DNA from: CAYSYM01 sp964435115
GTDB lineage: Bacteria > Chloroflexota > UBA6077 > CF-72
DNA length: 60,623 bases
Assembly (NCBI GenBank): GCA_964435115.1
Contig: CAYSYM010000022.1
Coordinates: 1-60,623, forward strand
Reading direction: 5' to 3'
The notes beneath the pieces are model-generated. The model did not search any database and was not told the origin of the DNA. It saw only the letters and a list, made by a program, of their open reading frames with translations. Within the stretch, counting starts at the first letter, position 1, and each line of letters starts with the position of its first letter. Below are positions 48,821-57,383 of the stretch, piece by piece. The translations under genes were made by a program, and so were the position numbers.

Positions 48821-48906
48821 ATGTCAGATGTCAAATGTCAGATTTGGGATTTCGGCGCGCGCACGTCTGCAATCTGGCATCTCAAACCTGAAATCTCGCA
48901 TCTGAG
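48821..48906. repeat. two opposed heptad-repeat arrays between mmsA and iolD
   Basis: Five heptads ATGTCAG, ATGTCAA, ATGTCAG, ATTTGGG, ATTTCGG (48821-48855) face six heptads GTCTGCA, ATCTGGC, ATCTCAA, ACCTGAA, ATCTCGC, ATCTGAG (48865-48906). The period of seven is exact, and the arms can pair imperfectly into one long hairpin. The sequence is strikingly AT-rich for this window. Confidence 0.88.
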
Positions 48907-48930
48907 TCGCTGCGACGCGAAGGAGCGAGC

Positions 48931-50811
48931 ATGCGTGAGCAGACCAGGCGCCTGACGATGGCGCAGGCGCTGATCGCGTTTCTGCGGTGCCAGCACGTGG
49001 AGCGGGACGGCGTCGAGCAGCCGTTCTTCGCCGGCTGCTTCGGCATCTTCGGCCATGGCAACGTGGCCGGGATCGGCCAGGCGCTCCAGCAGCGGCCCGA
49101 CTTCCCCTACTACCAGGCGCGCAACGAGCAGGCCCAGGTCCACACGGCCGCCGCCTACGCCAAGATGAAGAACCGGCTGCAGACGCTCGTCTGCACATCG
49201 TCCGTCGGCCCAGGTGCGACCAACATGGTCACCGGCGCGGCCGCCGCCACGATCAACCGGCTACCGGTCCTGCTGCTCCCGGGCGATGTCTTCGCTCGCC
49301 GCAACGTTGCGCCCGTCCTCCAGCAGCTCGAGTCGGAACGCAGCCAGGATGTGTCGGTCAATGACTGCTTCAAGCCGGTCAGCCGCTACTGGGACCGCAT
49401 TAACCGCCCCGACCAGCTCCTCACCGCGCTCCCCGAGGCGATGCGCGTCCTGACCAGCCCGGCGGACACGGGCGCGGTCACCCTGGCCCTCCCGGAGGAC
49501 GTGCAGACCGAGGCGTACACCTACCCTGAGCCGTTCTTCCGCAAGCGGGTGTGGCATGTCCCGCGGGTCCGGCCCGATCGCGCGGCGCTGGCACGCGCCG
49601 CCGAGTGGATCCGCGCCGGCGCGCGCCCGTTCGTCGTGGCCGGTGGCGGCGTGATCTACAGTGAGGCGACGGAGACGTTGCGCCGCTTCGTGGAGCGAAC
49701 CGGTATCCCGGTCGGCGAGACGATGGCTGGCAAGGGGAGCCTACGCTACGACCACCCCCTGAACCTCGGCGCCATCGGCGTCACCGGCACCTTCGCCGCG
49801 AACCGCGTGGCGCGGGACGCGGACCTCGTGCTCGGCATCGGCACCCGCTACAGCGACTTCACCACCGCCTCGAAGACCGCCTTCCAGCACCCTGGCGTGC
49901 GCTTCGTCAACGTGAACGTGGCTGAGCTCGACGCGGCCAAGCACCACGGCCTGGCGCTGGTCGGCGACGCCCGCGCGGCCCTGGAGGAGCTGGCCGAGCT
50001 CCTCCAGGGCTACACCGTGGACCCGCGCTACCGGGCCCGGGCCGAGCAGCTCCACGCGGAGTGGGACCGGGAGGTGGAGCGGATCTACGCCGTCCGCAAC
50101 GCGCCGCTGCCGAGCCAGGGCGAGCTGATCGGCGCGGTCAACGAGCTGGGCGATCCGGATGCGGTGGTGGTGGGCGCAGCGGGTAGCCTGCCCGGCGACC
50201 TGCACAAGCTGTGGCGAACGCGCCACCCCAAGCAGTACCACCTGGAGTACGGCTACTCGACCATGGGCTACGAGATCGCCGGCGGCCTGGGCGTCAAGAT
50301 GGCTGACCCCAGCCGCGAGGTGTACGTCCTGGTGGGTGATGGCAGCTACCTGATGCTCTCGGCAGAGATCGTGACCTCAATCCAGGAGGGCTACAAGCTG
50401 ACCATCGTCCTGATGGACAACGCGGGCTTCAAGAGCATCGGCGCGCTGAGCCGGTCGCTCGGCCAGGGAGGCTTCGGCACGCGTTACGCCTACCGCGAGG
50501 GCGGCGCGCTGCCGGGCGACGACTCCGCCAGGGTGCGAGCGCTCCCGGTCGACTTGGCGGCGAACGCGCGCAGCCTCGGCGCGCACGTCATCGAGTGCCG
50601 CACCTACGACGACGTAGCCGCGGCGCTGGAAGCGGCCAGGGGTACGGACCGCACGACCGTCATCTACGTCCGAAGCGACCGCCTGGTGTCGGTGCCGAGC
50701 TACGAGAGCTGGTGGGACGTGCCGGTGGCCGAGGTGAGCGAGATGGCGAGCGTCGCCGCCGCACGCGCGGCGTGGGAGGCGATGCGAGAGCGTGAACGCT
50801 CCTTCGTCTGA
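48931..50811 (+). CDS. iolD: 3D-(3,5/4)-trihydroxycyclohexane-1,2-dione hydrolase
   Basis: A 626-residue ThDP-dependent enzyme that opens the ring of trihydroxycyclohexane-dione in myo-inositol breakdown. The N-terminal Pyr domain has FGIFGHGNVAGIGQAL, YYQARNEQAQVHTAAAYAKM (ThDP-activating Glu) and the long family-specific QTLVCTSSVGPGATNMVTGAA. The PP domain carries GDGSYLMLSAEIVTSIQEGYKLTIVLMDN, the metal/ThDP motif. GAAGGAG precedes ATG 48931. Other iol genes (iolE, iolB, iolC, iolG) are not in the window, so the pathway is either completed elsewhere or this enzyme acts on a related ring compound. Confidence 0.95.
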   Translation: MREQTRRLTMAQALIAFLRCQHVERDGVEQPFFAGCFGIFGHGNVAGIGQALQQRPDFPYYQARNEQAQVHTAAAYAKMKNRLQTLVCTSSVGPGATNMVTGAAAATINRLPVLLLPGDVFARRNVAPVLQQLESERSQDVSVNDCFKPVSRYWDRINRPDQLLTALPEAMRVLTSPADTGAVTLALPEDVQTEAYTYPEPFFRKRVWHVPRVRPDRAALARAAEWIRAGARPFVVAGGGVIYSEATETLRRFVERTGIPVGETMAGKGSLRYDHPLNLGAIGVTGTFAANRVARDADLVLGIGTRYSDFTTASKTAFQHPGVRFVNVNVAELDAAKHHGLALVGDARAALEELAELLQGYTVDPRYRARAEQLHAEWDREVERIYAVRNAPLPSQGELIGAVNELGDPDAVVVGAAGSLPGDLHKLWRTRHPKQYHLEYGYSTMGYEIAGGLGVKMADPSREVYVLVGDGSYLMLSAEIVTSIQEGYKLTIVLMDNAGFKSIGALSRSLGQGGFGTRYAYREGGALPGDDSARVRALPVDLAANARSLGAHVIECRTYDDVAAALEAARGTDRTTVIYVRSDRLVSVPSYESWWDVPVAEVSEMASVAAARAAWEAMRERERSFV

Positions 50812-50857
50812 CCACCGCCCGGCGCTCCCGGCCGCCCTGCGTCGCGCCGCGCCGGGC

Positions 50858-51679
50858 TCAGTACCCCTGCGAGCGGGCGGCGGTGGCGGCGTCGCCCAGG
50901 CCCGCCGGCGTGGCGGGCGCCCGCGAGCGGACGCCCTTGACGGCCGCGCTGGCGGCGGCGGCCAGGAAGGCGGCGTCTGAGGCGATCGAGACGAACTGGT
51001 AGCCTTGCTCGACCATCTGGCAGGCGCGCTGCGACGTGGCGACGTGGATGCCCGCCGCCACGCCTGCCTCCGCCGCCGCCCGCTTCACGCGGCTAAGCGC
51101 CTCCCAGAACTCGGGGAAGTCCGGCTCCAGGCTGGGCGGCAGGCCCATGCTCGCGCACAGGTCGTTCGGGCCCACGAAGTACGCGTCGACGCCCGGCACG
51201 CTGAGGATCTCGCGCGCGTTCTCGACGCCCCGGATGTGCTCGATCTGAATCACGACGAGGATCTCGTCATTGGCATGCTGCACGTAGTCCGGGCCGCCGT
51301 ACAGCCGCGGCCGCACTCCACCGACGCTGCGGCTGCCCTGCGGTGGGTACTTGCACGCCTGCACCGCTTGCTCGGCCTCGGCGCGCGAGTTGACCATGGG
51401 CACGACCACGCCGTAGGCGCCGCTGTCCAGCGCCCGCTTGATCCAGTCGGGGCCGTTCCACGGGACACGCACCATCGGGACGGCGTCGCCAATGCTGATC
51501 GCCTGGAGGAGCTGCTGGGTCAGCGTGGCGTCGATGCCAGCGTGCTCCTGGTCGATGTTCAGCCAGTCGAAACCGGCCTGGCCGAGCTGCTCCGCGGCCA
51601 GCGGGCTGCCGAGGGAGAGCCAGGTGCCGATGCTGGGCTCACCCGCTGTGAGCTGGCGCTTCACTTTGTTCGGACGCAT
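50858..51679 (-). CDS. HpcH/HpaI-family aldolase
   Basis: A 273-residue class II aldolase of the HpcH/HpaI family (2-keto-3-deoxy-acid aldolases). Conserved positions: LSLGSPLAAEQLGQAGFDWLNIDQEHAG (catalytic His region), MVRVPWNGPDWIKRALDSGAYGVVVPMV, SVGGVRPRLYG, VVIQIEHIRGVENA (metal Glu) and DAYFVGPNDLCASMG (metal Asp). It cleaves pyruvate from a hydroxy-keto acid, fitting sugar-acid catabolism next to hydroxypyruvate isomerase and the iol genes. It points in the opposite direction to iolD. Its leader contains a large G-rich heptad array (C-rich in the transcript). Confidence 0.92.
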   Translation of the reverse strand: MRPNKVKRQLTAGEPSIGTWLSLGSPLAAEQLGQAGFDWLNIDQEHAGIDATLTQQLLQAISIGDAVPMVRVPWNGPDWIKRALDSGAYGVVVPMVNSRAEAEQAVQACKYPPQGSRSVGGVRPRLYGGPDYVQHANDEILVVIQIEHIRGVENAREILSVPGVDAYFVGPNDLCASMGLPPSLEPDFPEFWEALSRVKRAAAEAGVAAGIHVATSQRACQMVEQGYQFVSIASDAAFLAAAASAAVKGVRSRAPATPAGLGDAATAARSQGY

Positions 51680-51693
51680 GGGTGCCTCAGGGT

Positions 51694-51757
51694 GGGTGTC
51701 GGGTGTCGGGTGTCGGGTGTCGGGTGTCGGGTATCGGGTATCGGGGGTTGGGGGGTT
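51694..51757. repeat. GGGTGTC heptad array, G-quadruplex-capable
   Basis: Five exact GGGTGTC copies (51694-51728), two GGGTATC (51729-51742), then GGGGGTT and GGGGGGTT. Four or more GGG tracts with four-base loops meet the usual criterion for a G-quadruplex on the plus strand. It lies directly in front of the aldolase start at 51679, on the non-transcribed side for that gene. Confidence 0.9.
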
Positions 51758-51765
51758 GTTGCGCA

Positions 51766-52084
51766 CCCGGGGCGCGGCCGGGTGGAGGAGGGGCTCGGAG
51801 CGCTGGGCCGGCCGTGGTGCCTCGCGAGGCGCGGGCCCGCCTCGCGGTTGGCCTATTGTGACGACGTGGCGCGGAAGCATGGTCTCGCGCCTGCTCAGCA
51901 TGCGGGTTGCAGGAAGGTGGGGTCGGAAGGATCAGGGGTCGAGAAAGCCAAGCCCGAGCCGCCTGGGACAGTCTGCCTGTTGACCCGGGCCCATGTCGAC
52001 TCCCGCCGCGTGACTGTGCCGGGACGTGCTCAGGGCCGGGTGGCTTGACGTGGTGGGCCGCCCTCGGTGTCACATGTCGGCCAC
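51766..52084. other. no gene recognised
   Basis: About 320 bases between the heptad array and the next one before hyi; no coding or regulatory pattern is evident. Confidence 0.35.
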
Positions 52085-52090
52085 GACATG

Positions 52091-52148
52091 CTGGGTGCTG
52101 GTGTTGGGGCACGAGGCTCGATACCCAATGCCCGATACCTGGCACCCG
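52091..52148. repeat. opposed heptad repeats before hyi
   Basis: A short G-rich arm (GCTGGGT, GCTGGTG, TTGGGGC; about 52089-52109) faces C-rich heptads ATACCCA, ATGCCCG, ATACCTG, GCACCCG (52121-52148). The array ends just before AGGAG, the ribosome binding site of hyi. Confidence 0.78.
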
Positions 52149-52162
52149 AGAGGAGTCCGCCC

Positions 52163-52951
52163 ATGCCGCGACTTGCCGCCAACCTGAGCATGCTGTTCAC
52201 GGAGGTGCCGTTCCTGGAGCGCTTCGGCGCTGCCCGCCAGGCCGGCTTCAGGCGCGTGGAGTTCCTGTTCCCGTACGAGTACACCCCCGCCCAGATCCAG
52301 GCCGAGCTCGAGCGCCACGGGCAGCAGGTGGTGCTCTTCAACCTGCCGAGCGGCGACTGGGCGGCCGGCGACCGCGGCATCGCTGCGCACCCGGGCCGGC
52401 AGGGGGAGTTCCGCGCTGGCGTCGAACGGGCCCTCGCCTGGGCGCGGGCGCTGCAGGTGGCACGCCTGAACTGTCTCGCCGGCAAGGTGGCGCCTGGCTG
52501 GACGCCCCAGGAGCAGTGGCAGACGCTGGTGGAGAATGTGCGTTTCGCCGCCGCGGCGCTGACGGAGAGCGGCGTCCACCTGATGGTCGAGCCGGTCAAC
52601 CACGTCGACGTCCCGGGTTTTCTGCTCACTACGACCCAGCAGACGGTGGCGCTGATCGAGGAGGTGGGCCGGCCCAACGTGTACGTGCAGTTCGACGTCT
52701 ACCACGCCCAGCGGGAGCACGGCGACCTGACGCCGACGCTGCGTGAGCACTTCGCCCGGATCGGCCACATCCAGGTGGCGGACAACCCCGGGCGTCACCA
52801 GCCCGGCACGGGCGAGATCAACTACCGGTTCCTGCTCGCCGAGCTGGACCGGCTCGGCTACCAGGGCGTGGTGTCGCTGGAGTACGTGCCCAGCCCGAGC
52901 ACGCGGGAGTCGCTCGGCTGGATCGAGGAGTATGGCTGCCAGCTCGCCTGA
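52163..52951 (+). CDS. hyi: hydroxypyruvate isomerase
   Basis: A 262-residue TIM-barrel isomerase (Hyi/IolE superfamily) interconverting hydroxypyruvate and tartronate semialdehyde. Metal and active-site residues appear in GVHLMVEPVNHVDVPGFLL (Glu), VYVQFDVYHAQREHGDL (Asp, His), HIQVADNPGRHQPGTGEINY and VSLEYVPSP (Glu). The N-terminus ANLSMLFTEVPFLERFGAARQAGFRRVEFLFPYE is characteristic of Hyi. GAGAGGAG precedes ATG 52163. With the HpcH aldolase it would channel sugar-acid fragments into glycerate, alongside the inositol-type genes. Confidence 0.93.
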   Translation: MPRLAANLSMLFTEVPFLERFGAARQAGFRRVEFLFPYEYTPAQIQAELERHGQQVVLFNLPSGDWAAGDRGIAAHPGRQGEFRAGVERALAWARALQVARLNCLAGKVAPGWTPQEQWQTLVENVRFAAAALTESGVHLMVEPVNHVDVPGFLLTTTQQTVALIEEVGRPNVYVQFDVYHAQREHGDLTPTLREHFARIGHIQVADNPGRHQPGTGEINYRFLLAELDRLGYQGVVSLEYVPSPSTRESLGWIEEYGCQLA

Positions 52952-53079
52952 AGCACGCCCGCCCGGCGAGGCGCTGCGCGGCGGAGTGGCCTGAAGAGGC
53001 CGCGGTGCGGCGCGCAGCACGCGGCGAGGCCCGGCGGACCCGCGTCCGCCAGGGCCTCGCTCGAGGGTTGGCTACCGGC

Positions 53080-53457
53080 TCACTCCACTACGAGCTTGCC
53101 GCGCAGCATGCCCATCTGGCAGGTGAAGTCGTACTCCCCGGGGCGCTCCGGGAGGAACTCGATCGGGACGATCTGGCCCTCTGGTAGCGCGCTGCTCTTG
53201 CCGAAGTCGGCCAGCACCACCCGCTCGGAGCAGGCGGCCGTCTCCTCGCGGCGGAAGTTCAGCCGCACCGGCTTGCCGTGCTGGACCACGATCACATCGG
53301 GCGTGTAGCCGCCCTTCACCAGCACCATGGCCTCCTGGTAGCCGCCGGACGTCACCGGGGCGCGGTACCCGCCCTTGCGCGGGCCCCAGAAGAACCAGGC
53401 GATGCTGACGATCAGGCCCAGTCCGAGCAGGACGACGACGATCTTGTCGGGGCTCAT
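53080..53457 (-). CDS. membrane-anchored cupredoxin
   Basis: A 125-residue protein with an N-terminal membrane helix (about 6-24, IVVVLLGLGLIVSIAWFFW) and a cupredoxin domain (about 45-125). Candidate copper ligands are Cys in ETAACSERV, and Cys and Met in DFTCQMGMLRG near the C-terminus, with a His in VVQHGKPVRL. Its ATG overlaps the copA stop by four bases, so the two are translationally coupled. Such small cupredoxins often follow CopA ATPases and are thought to hand over or buffer copper outside the membrane. Confidence 0.88.
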   Translation of the reverse strand: MSPDKIVVVLLGLGLIVSIAWFFWGPRKGGYRAPVTSGGYQEAMVLVKGGYTPDVIVVQHGKPVRLNFRREETAACSERVVLADFGKSSALPEGQIVPIEFLPERPGEYDFTCQMGMLRGKLVVE

Positions 53458-56171
53458 GCGTGTGCCTCCTTCGGCTTCCACCCCTTCAGGCGGTTAGCGT
53501 TGCTGATGACGGTGACCGAGCTGAAGCTCATCGCCAGGGCGGCGAGCAGCGGGCTAAGCAGGATCCCGAAGAAGGGGAACAGCACGCCCAGCGCCACCGG
53601 AATGCCGAGGCCGTTGTAGATGAAGGCCCCGAACAGGTTCTGGTAGACGTTGCGCATCGTCGCCTTCGAGATCTCGATCGCCATCACCACGCCGCGCAGG
53701 CTGCCGCTGATGAGCGTGATGTCGGCGGCCTCGATGGCCACGTCGGTGCCGGTGCCGATGGCGAAGCCGACGTCCGACTGGGCCAGCGCCGGGGCGTCGT
53801 TGATGCCGTCGCCCACCATGCCCACCTTCTTCCCTTCGAGCTGCAGCTTCTGCACCTCGTGGGCCTTGTCCTGCGGCAGCACCTCGGCCAGCACGCGGTC
53901 GATACCCACCTGGCGGGCGATGGCCGCCGCCGTGCGGCGGTTGTCGCCTGTGATCATCGCCACCTCGATGCCCAGGTTCTTCAGCGCCCGGATGGCAGCC
54001 ACCGAGTCCTCCTTGACCGGGTCGGCTGCCGCGACGATGCCGGCCGCCTGGCCGTCGATCGCCACGTACATCGGCGTCTTGCCGTCGTCGGCCAGGCGCT
54101 GCGCCTCGGCCTCGAGCCGCCCGAGCGCGATGCTGCGCTCGCCCATGAGCCGGGCGTTGCCCAGCAGCACGCGGCGCCCCTCGACGTCGGCCTCGACCCC
54201 GCGGCCGGGGATGGCGTTGAAGTTGGCCACGTCGACCAGCGCCAGCGCGCGCGCCTTGGCACCTTCCACAATGGCCGTTGCCAGCGGATGCTCCGAGCTG
54301 CGCTCGACCGCCGCCGCCAGCCGCAGCACCGTGTCCTCGTCGAAGCCGTTCTCGGCCACGACGTTGGTCAGCTCCGGCTTGCCCTTGGTGATGGTGCCGG
54401 TCTTGTCCAGCACGATCGTCTGCAGCTTGGCCGCGCCCTGCAGCGCGTTACCCGAGCGGATCAGGATGCCATTCTGGGCGCCCAGGCCGACCCCGGTGGT
54501 CAGGCTCATCGGCGTCGCCATGCCGAGCGCGCAGGGGCAGGCGATGATCAGCGTCGTCACGCCGACGATCAGGGCGTACACCAGCGCCGGCGTGGGGCCG
54601 AACACGTACCACACCACGAAGCCGGCGATCGCCAGGATCATGACCGATGGGGTGAAGAAGCTGGACACCACGTCCACGACGCGCTGGATGGGCACCTTGG
54701 ACCCCTGGGCGTCCTGGACCATGCGGATGATGTTCGCCAGCGCCGTGTCCTTGCCGACCTTGGTGGCTTCGAACTTGAAGCTGCCAGTCTGGTTCATGGT
54801 GGCGCCGATCACCTCGTCGCCCGGGTGCTTCTCGACCGGGATCGACTCGCCGGTGATCATGCTCTCGTCCAGCGACGAGGTGCCCTCGCGGACGACGCCG
54901 TCCACGGGGACCTTCTCGCCCGGGCGGACGACGACGATGTCGCCGACCAGCACTTCCTCGACCGGAATGTCCACCTCCTGGCCGTCGCGGACGACGCGGG
55001 CCGTCTTGGCCTGCAGGCCGATCAGCTTCTTGATCGCCTCAGAGGTGCGGCCGCGAGCCTTCACCTCCATGGCCAGCCCCAGCACGACCAGCGCGGTCAC
55101 GACCACCGTCACGTCGTAGTAGACGTCGGCGTACTCGACCGAGGGCACGACCTGGGGGAAGAGCAGCACGATCGTCGAGTACAGCCAGGCGATCCCGGTG
55201 CCCGTGGCGATCAGCGTGTGCATGTTGGCGGAGCGGCGCTTCAGGCCCTCCCACATGCCGGTGTAAAACTGGCTGCCGCTGTACACCAGGACGGCCAGGC
55301 TGCCGAGCCCAATGACTCCCCAGAGGAGTCGGATCTCCAGGCTGCCGCGTGGGAAGAGGTCCTGCAGCACCGGGATCAGGTACGGGTAGGAGAGGATCAT
55401 GGTGGGGATGCCGATGGCGGCGGCGAACCACCACTTCCGCATGAGCTGGCGGTACTCGCGCTCCTGGTCAGCGGCCTCCTTGTCCAGCGAGGACTCGCTC
55501 GGGGCCGCCGCCGGTGTCGCCTTGTAAGGGCCGGCGCTCTCGACGGCTCCTGCCAGCGCGCCGATGTCCACCGCCGTCGGGAGGTAGTCAACCTTCACCT
55601 CCTCTGTCGCGGCGTTGAGCGTGGCGTCGAGCACGCCGGGCGTGGCCTTGAGCGACTGCTCGATGGTCGGCACGCAGGCGCTGCAGTACAGCCCGGAGAC
55701 CTTGAGGCGGAGCGAGGCGGCGCCCACGTCGAAGCCGGCGCGGCGGATCGCCTCGACGAGCTGGCTCACCGTGACCCGGGCCGGGTCGTACTCCACGTAG
55801 GCACGTTCGCTGCGACCTTTGGCAGTCGCCTTCGTCACGCCCGCCACGCCCCGCAGCGCCTGCTCCAGCGCGGGCGCCCCAGAGCGGTTCAGGCCCGTCA
55901 CAGGCAGGTCGATGCGCACCGACCCGCGTGTGCCCGGCCGCACGCCGGTCGTCGCCGAGGGGACCACGGCGTCGCCGCTACGTCCGTCGCCTGCGGCCGC
56001 CGTGTACGCGTGCGGCTTGGCGTCGAACTGCTTGGCGCAGTGCGTCGAGCAGAAGTAGTACGTCTCGCCGTCGACGGTGCGCGACGCGGCAGCGTCAGGC
56101 GGTGCCACCGCCATGCTGCACACCGGGTCGATCGCACTGGTCGGCGGCGCGTTGGGGATCGTTTGAGCCAT
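53454..56171 (-). CDS. copA: copper-exporting P1B-type ATPase with YHS domain
   Basis: A 905-residue copper pump, start ATG 56171 with GGAGGAG four bases upstream. It begins with a YHS domain (about 14-55; DPVCSMA, YYFCSTHCAKQF). A degenerate HMA domain (about 84-145) lacks the CxxC (LNRSGAP in its place). A second HMA domain has CSAC at 163-166. Eight membrane helices, TGES (about 440), the transport site CPC (545-547), phospho-acceptor Asp589 in DKTGT, the SEHPL motif and GDGINDAPAL follow. Missing Cys in the first HMA may alter metal sensing but not transport. Phased CTGA repeats lie upstream. Confidence 0.97.
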   Translation of the reverse strand: MAQTIPNAPPTSAIDPVCSMAVAPPDAAASRTVDGETYYFCSTHCAKQFDAKPHAYTAAAGDGRSGDAVVPSATTGVRPGTRGSVRIDLPVTGLNRSGAPALEQALRGVAGVTKATAKGRSERAYVEYDPARVTVSQLVEAIRRAGFDVGAASLRLKVSGLYCSACVPTIEQSLKATPGVLDATLNAATEEVKVDYLPTAVDIGALAGAVESAGPYKATPAAAPSESSLDKEAADQEREYRQLMRKWWFAAAIGIPTMILSYPYLIPVLQDLFPRGSLEIRLLWGVIGLGSLAVLVYSGSQFYTGMWEGLKRRSANMHTLIATGTGIAWLYSTIVLLFPQVVPSVEYADVYYDVTVVVTALVVLGLAMEVKARGRTSEAIKKLIGLQAKTARVVRDGQEVDIPVEEVLVGDIVVVRPGEKVPVDGVVREGTSSLDESMITGESIPVEKHPGDEVIGATMNQTGSFKFEATKVGKDTALANIIRMVQDAQGSKVPIQRVVDVVSSFFTPSVMILAIAGFVVWYVFGPTPALVYALIVGVTTLIIACPCALGMATPMSLTTGVGLGAQNGILIRSGNALQGAAKLQTIVLDKTGTITKGKPELTNVVAENGFDEDTVLRLAAAVERSSEHPLATAIVEGAKARALALVDVANFNAIPGRGVEADVEGRRVLLGNARLMGERSIALGRLEAEAQRLADDGKTPMYVAIDGQAAGIVAAADPVKEDSVAAIRALKNLGIEVAMITGDNRRTAAAIARQVGIDRVLAEVLPQDKAHEVQKLQLEGKKVGMVGDGINDAPALAQSDVGFAIGTGTDVAIEAADITLISGSLRGVVMAIEISKATMRNVYQNLFGAFIYNGLGIPVALGVLFPFFGILLSPLLAALAMSFSSVTVISNANRLKGWKPKEAHA

Positions 56172-56306
56172 CGTTCTCCTCCGTGGAGTTGCTGGCGAGC
56201 GCCTGGCGCTCATTGGTCCAGGTGGCGCAGCACGTGCTGGGCCATTCCGGTGCCGAACCCGGCTGACCTGCTGCCCATGCTGCTGAGCCTCACCTCGATA
56301 GTCGCA

Positions 56307-56359
56307 AGTGTGCCGGTCTCCGCTGAGGCATGCCTGAGCCGCGCCTGAGACTCGCCTGA
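56307..56359 (-). promoter_or_regulatory. four 11-bp phased CTGA repeats and -10 box before copA
   Basis: CTGA occurs at 56323, 56334, 56345 and 56356, exactly 11 bp apart (TCAG on the coding strand). Ten bases from the last, in the direction of copA, is CACACT (56312-56307), a weak -10. The arrangement matches PhoB/OmpR-type activator sites and is repeated at two neighbouring genes. Confidence 0.68.
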
Positions 56360-56539
56360 AGGTTTACCCGGGACCGCAGCTCCTGGGCCACTCCTGCTCA
56401 TGGCGAGCCCAAGCTGCGGCGCCGACGATCGAGCCGCTCCAGGCCCTCACGATCACCCAGCGCGGGTCACCCCAGGAGCTGCCCGCCGCACGCCCCCGGC
56501 GAGGCACCCCGCTTCGCCAGAGCCTCGGGGCCCGAGCCG

Positions 56540-56581
56540 GGTGCCGGTACTGGGTTTCCGGTGTCGGGTGCCAGGTGTCGA
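56540..56581. repeat. heptad repeat array
   Basis: GGTGCCG, GTACTGG, GTTTCCG, GTGTCGG, GTGCCAG, GTGTCGA run in register from 56540 to 56581. It lies in the 370-base gap between the copA promoter and the small gene at 56733; nothing else is recognisable in that gap. Confidence 0.65.
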
Positions 56582-56732
56582 CCGGACGGCCCGAGACGGT
56601 CTAACTTCCGGCATCGGACGTCAGGCGCGGCCCCCACGCTTCGGCACCCCGCGGACAGGACGCGAAGCCGTGGGGTATCGGCCAGACAGGAAGGTGGTGC
56701 GCCCTCTTGGGGCGCCCGCGCGGTGCGGGCGG

Positions 56733-56942
56733 TCAGCGGCGCACGAGCTCGCGCTCGCGCTCCTCCAGCCGTGCCGCGGCCGCGTCAATCAAGCTCCGCA
56801 GCGCGAGCAGTTGCTCTCGGTTCGCGTTGCGCAGGTGCCTCCGCGTCTCCGCCGGCAGCAGCCGCGACGGATCGAACAGGGTGAGACGGGCGCGGATGGG
56901 ACGTCCGCGCGCACCTTCAGGCATCCGTCCAGTAGCCATCAT
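56733..56942 (-). CDS. small coiled-coil protein (69 aa)
   Basis: A 69-residue charged protein, MMATGRMPEGARGRPIRARL followed by TLFDPSRLLPAETRRHLRNANREQLLALRSLIDAAAARLEERERELVRR. The C-terminal 40 residues form a probable amphipathic helix or coiled coil. GGAGGAGG is placed ideally for the second of two adjacent ATGs (56939). No family is recognised. Its position between copA and the His-rich membrane protein suggests a link to metal handling, but it has no Cys or His cluster of its own. Confidence 0.7.
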   Translation of the reverse strand: MMATGRMPEGARGRPIRARLTLFDPSRLLPAETRRHLRNANREQLLALRSLIDAAAARLEERERELVRR

Positions 56943-57061
56943 CGACCTCCTCCCTGAGAACGCCTCACGCGGCCCGGTCGTCGTCCCAAGACGCGCGGGT
57001 ACCTCCGTGTGGACGCGCCATCGGAGCGCCTGGACGCGGCCACGGCGCGCCCTGCAACACG

Positions 57062-57268
57062 CTAATGGCGGCCACTCTGCCGCCTGGCTGCGGGATCGGC
57101 CGCGCTGGCAACGTCGCGCGCGGCCGAGGCGCCCGCCCCCTCCCGGGGCCGCGGGCTCTCGTCCGAGGCGTGCTGGTGGCCGTGGCCGCCGCCGTGCATC
57201 CACAGCATCAGGAGGAAGACCAGCCCGACGACGATCCAGCTGCCGTACGCTGCCAGGAATTCTGCCAT
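57062..57268 (-). CDS. His-rich small membrane protein (DUF2933-like)
   Basis: A 68-residue protein with a single membrane helix (about 9-27, GSWIVVGLVFLLMLWMHGG) directly followed by a His/Gly motif (HGGGHGHQH), then a polar tail. The layout resembles DUF2933 proteins, which accompany heavy-metal ATPases. The His cluster could bind copper at the membrane surface. GAGGTG lies eight bases before ATG 57268. Phased CTGA repeats of the type found before copA lie 45-95 bases upstream, supporting a role in the same response. Confidence 0.78.
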   Translation of the reverse strand: MAEFLAAYGSWIVVGLVFLLMLWMHGGGHGHQHASDESPRPREGAGASAARDVASAADPAARRQSGRH

Positions 57269-57310
57269 AGCGGCCGCACCTCGCTTCCCGCCCCGTCTGG
57301 GTAGGGCCCT

Positions 57311-57363
57311 ATCATCGCCCCCTTTCCTGAAGCCGGGCTGAGGCACGGCTGAGCGCAGCGTGA
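57311..57363 (-). promoter_or_regulatory. four 11-bp phased CTGA repeats and -10 box before the His-rich gene
   Basis: CTGA at 57327, 57338 and 57349 and GTGA at 57360 are spaced at exactly 11 bp. Ten bases from the last toward the gene lies GATGAT (57316-57311), a -10-like hexamer. Same geometry as before copA. Confidence 0.68.
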
Positions 57364-57383
57364 GGAAGCCGCCGGGGCCAGGG

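Noticed and set aside
53460..56348. A 960-codon plus-strand frame opposite copA
   Set aside because: CopA on the minus strand carries every P-type ATPase motif. The opposite frame is His/Arg/Gly-rich with no family features.
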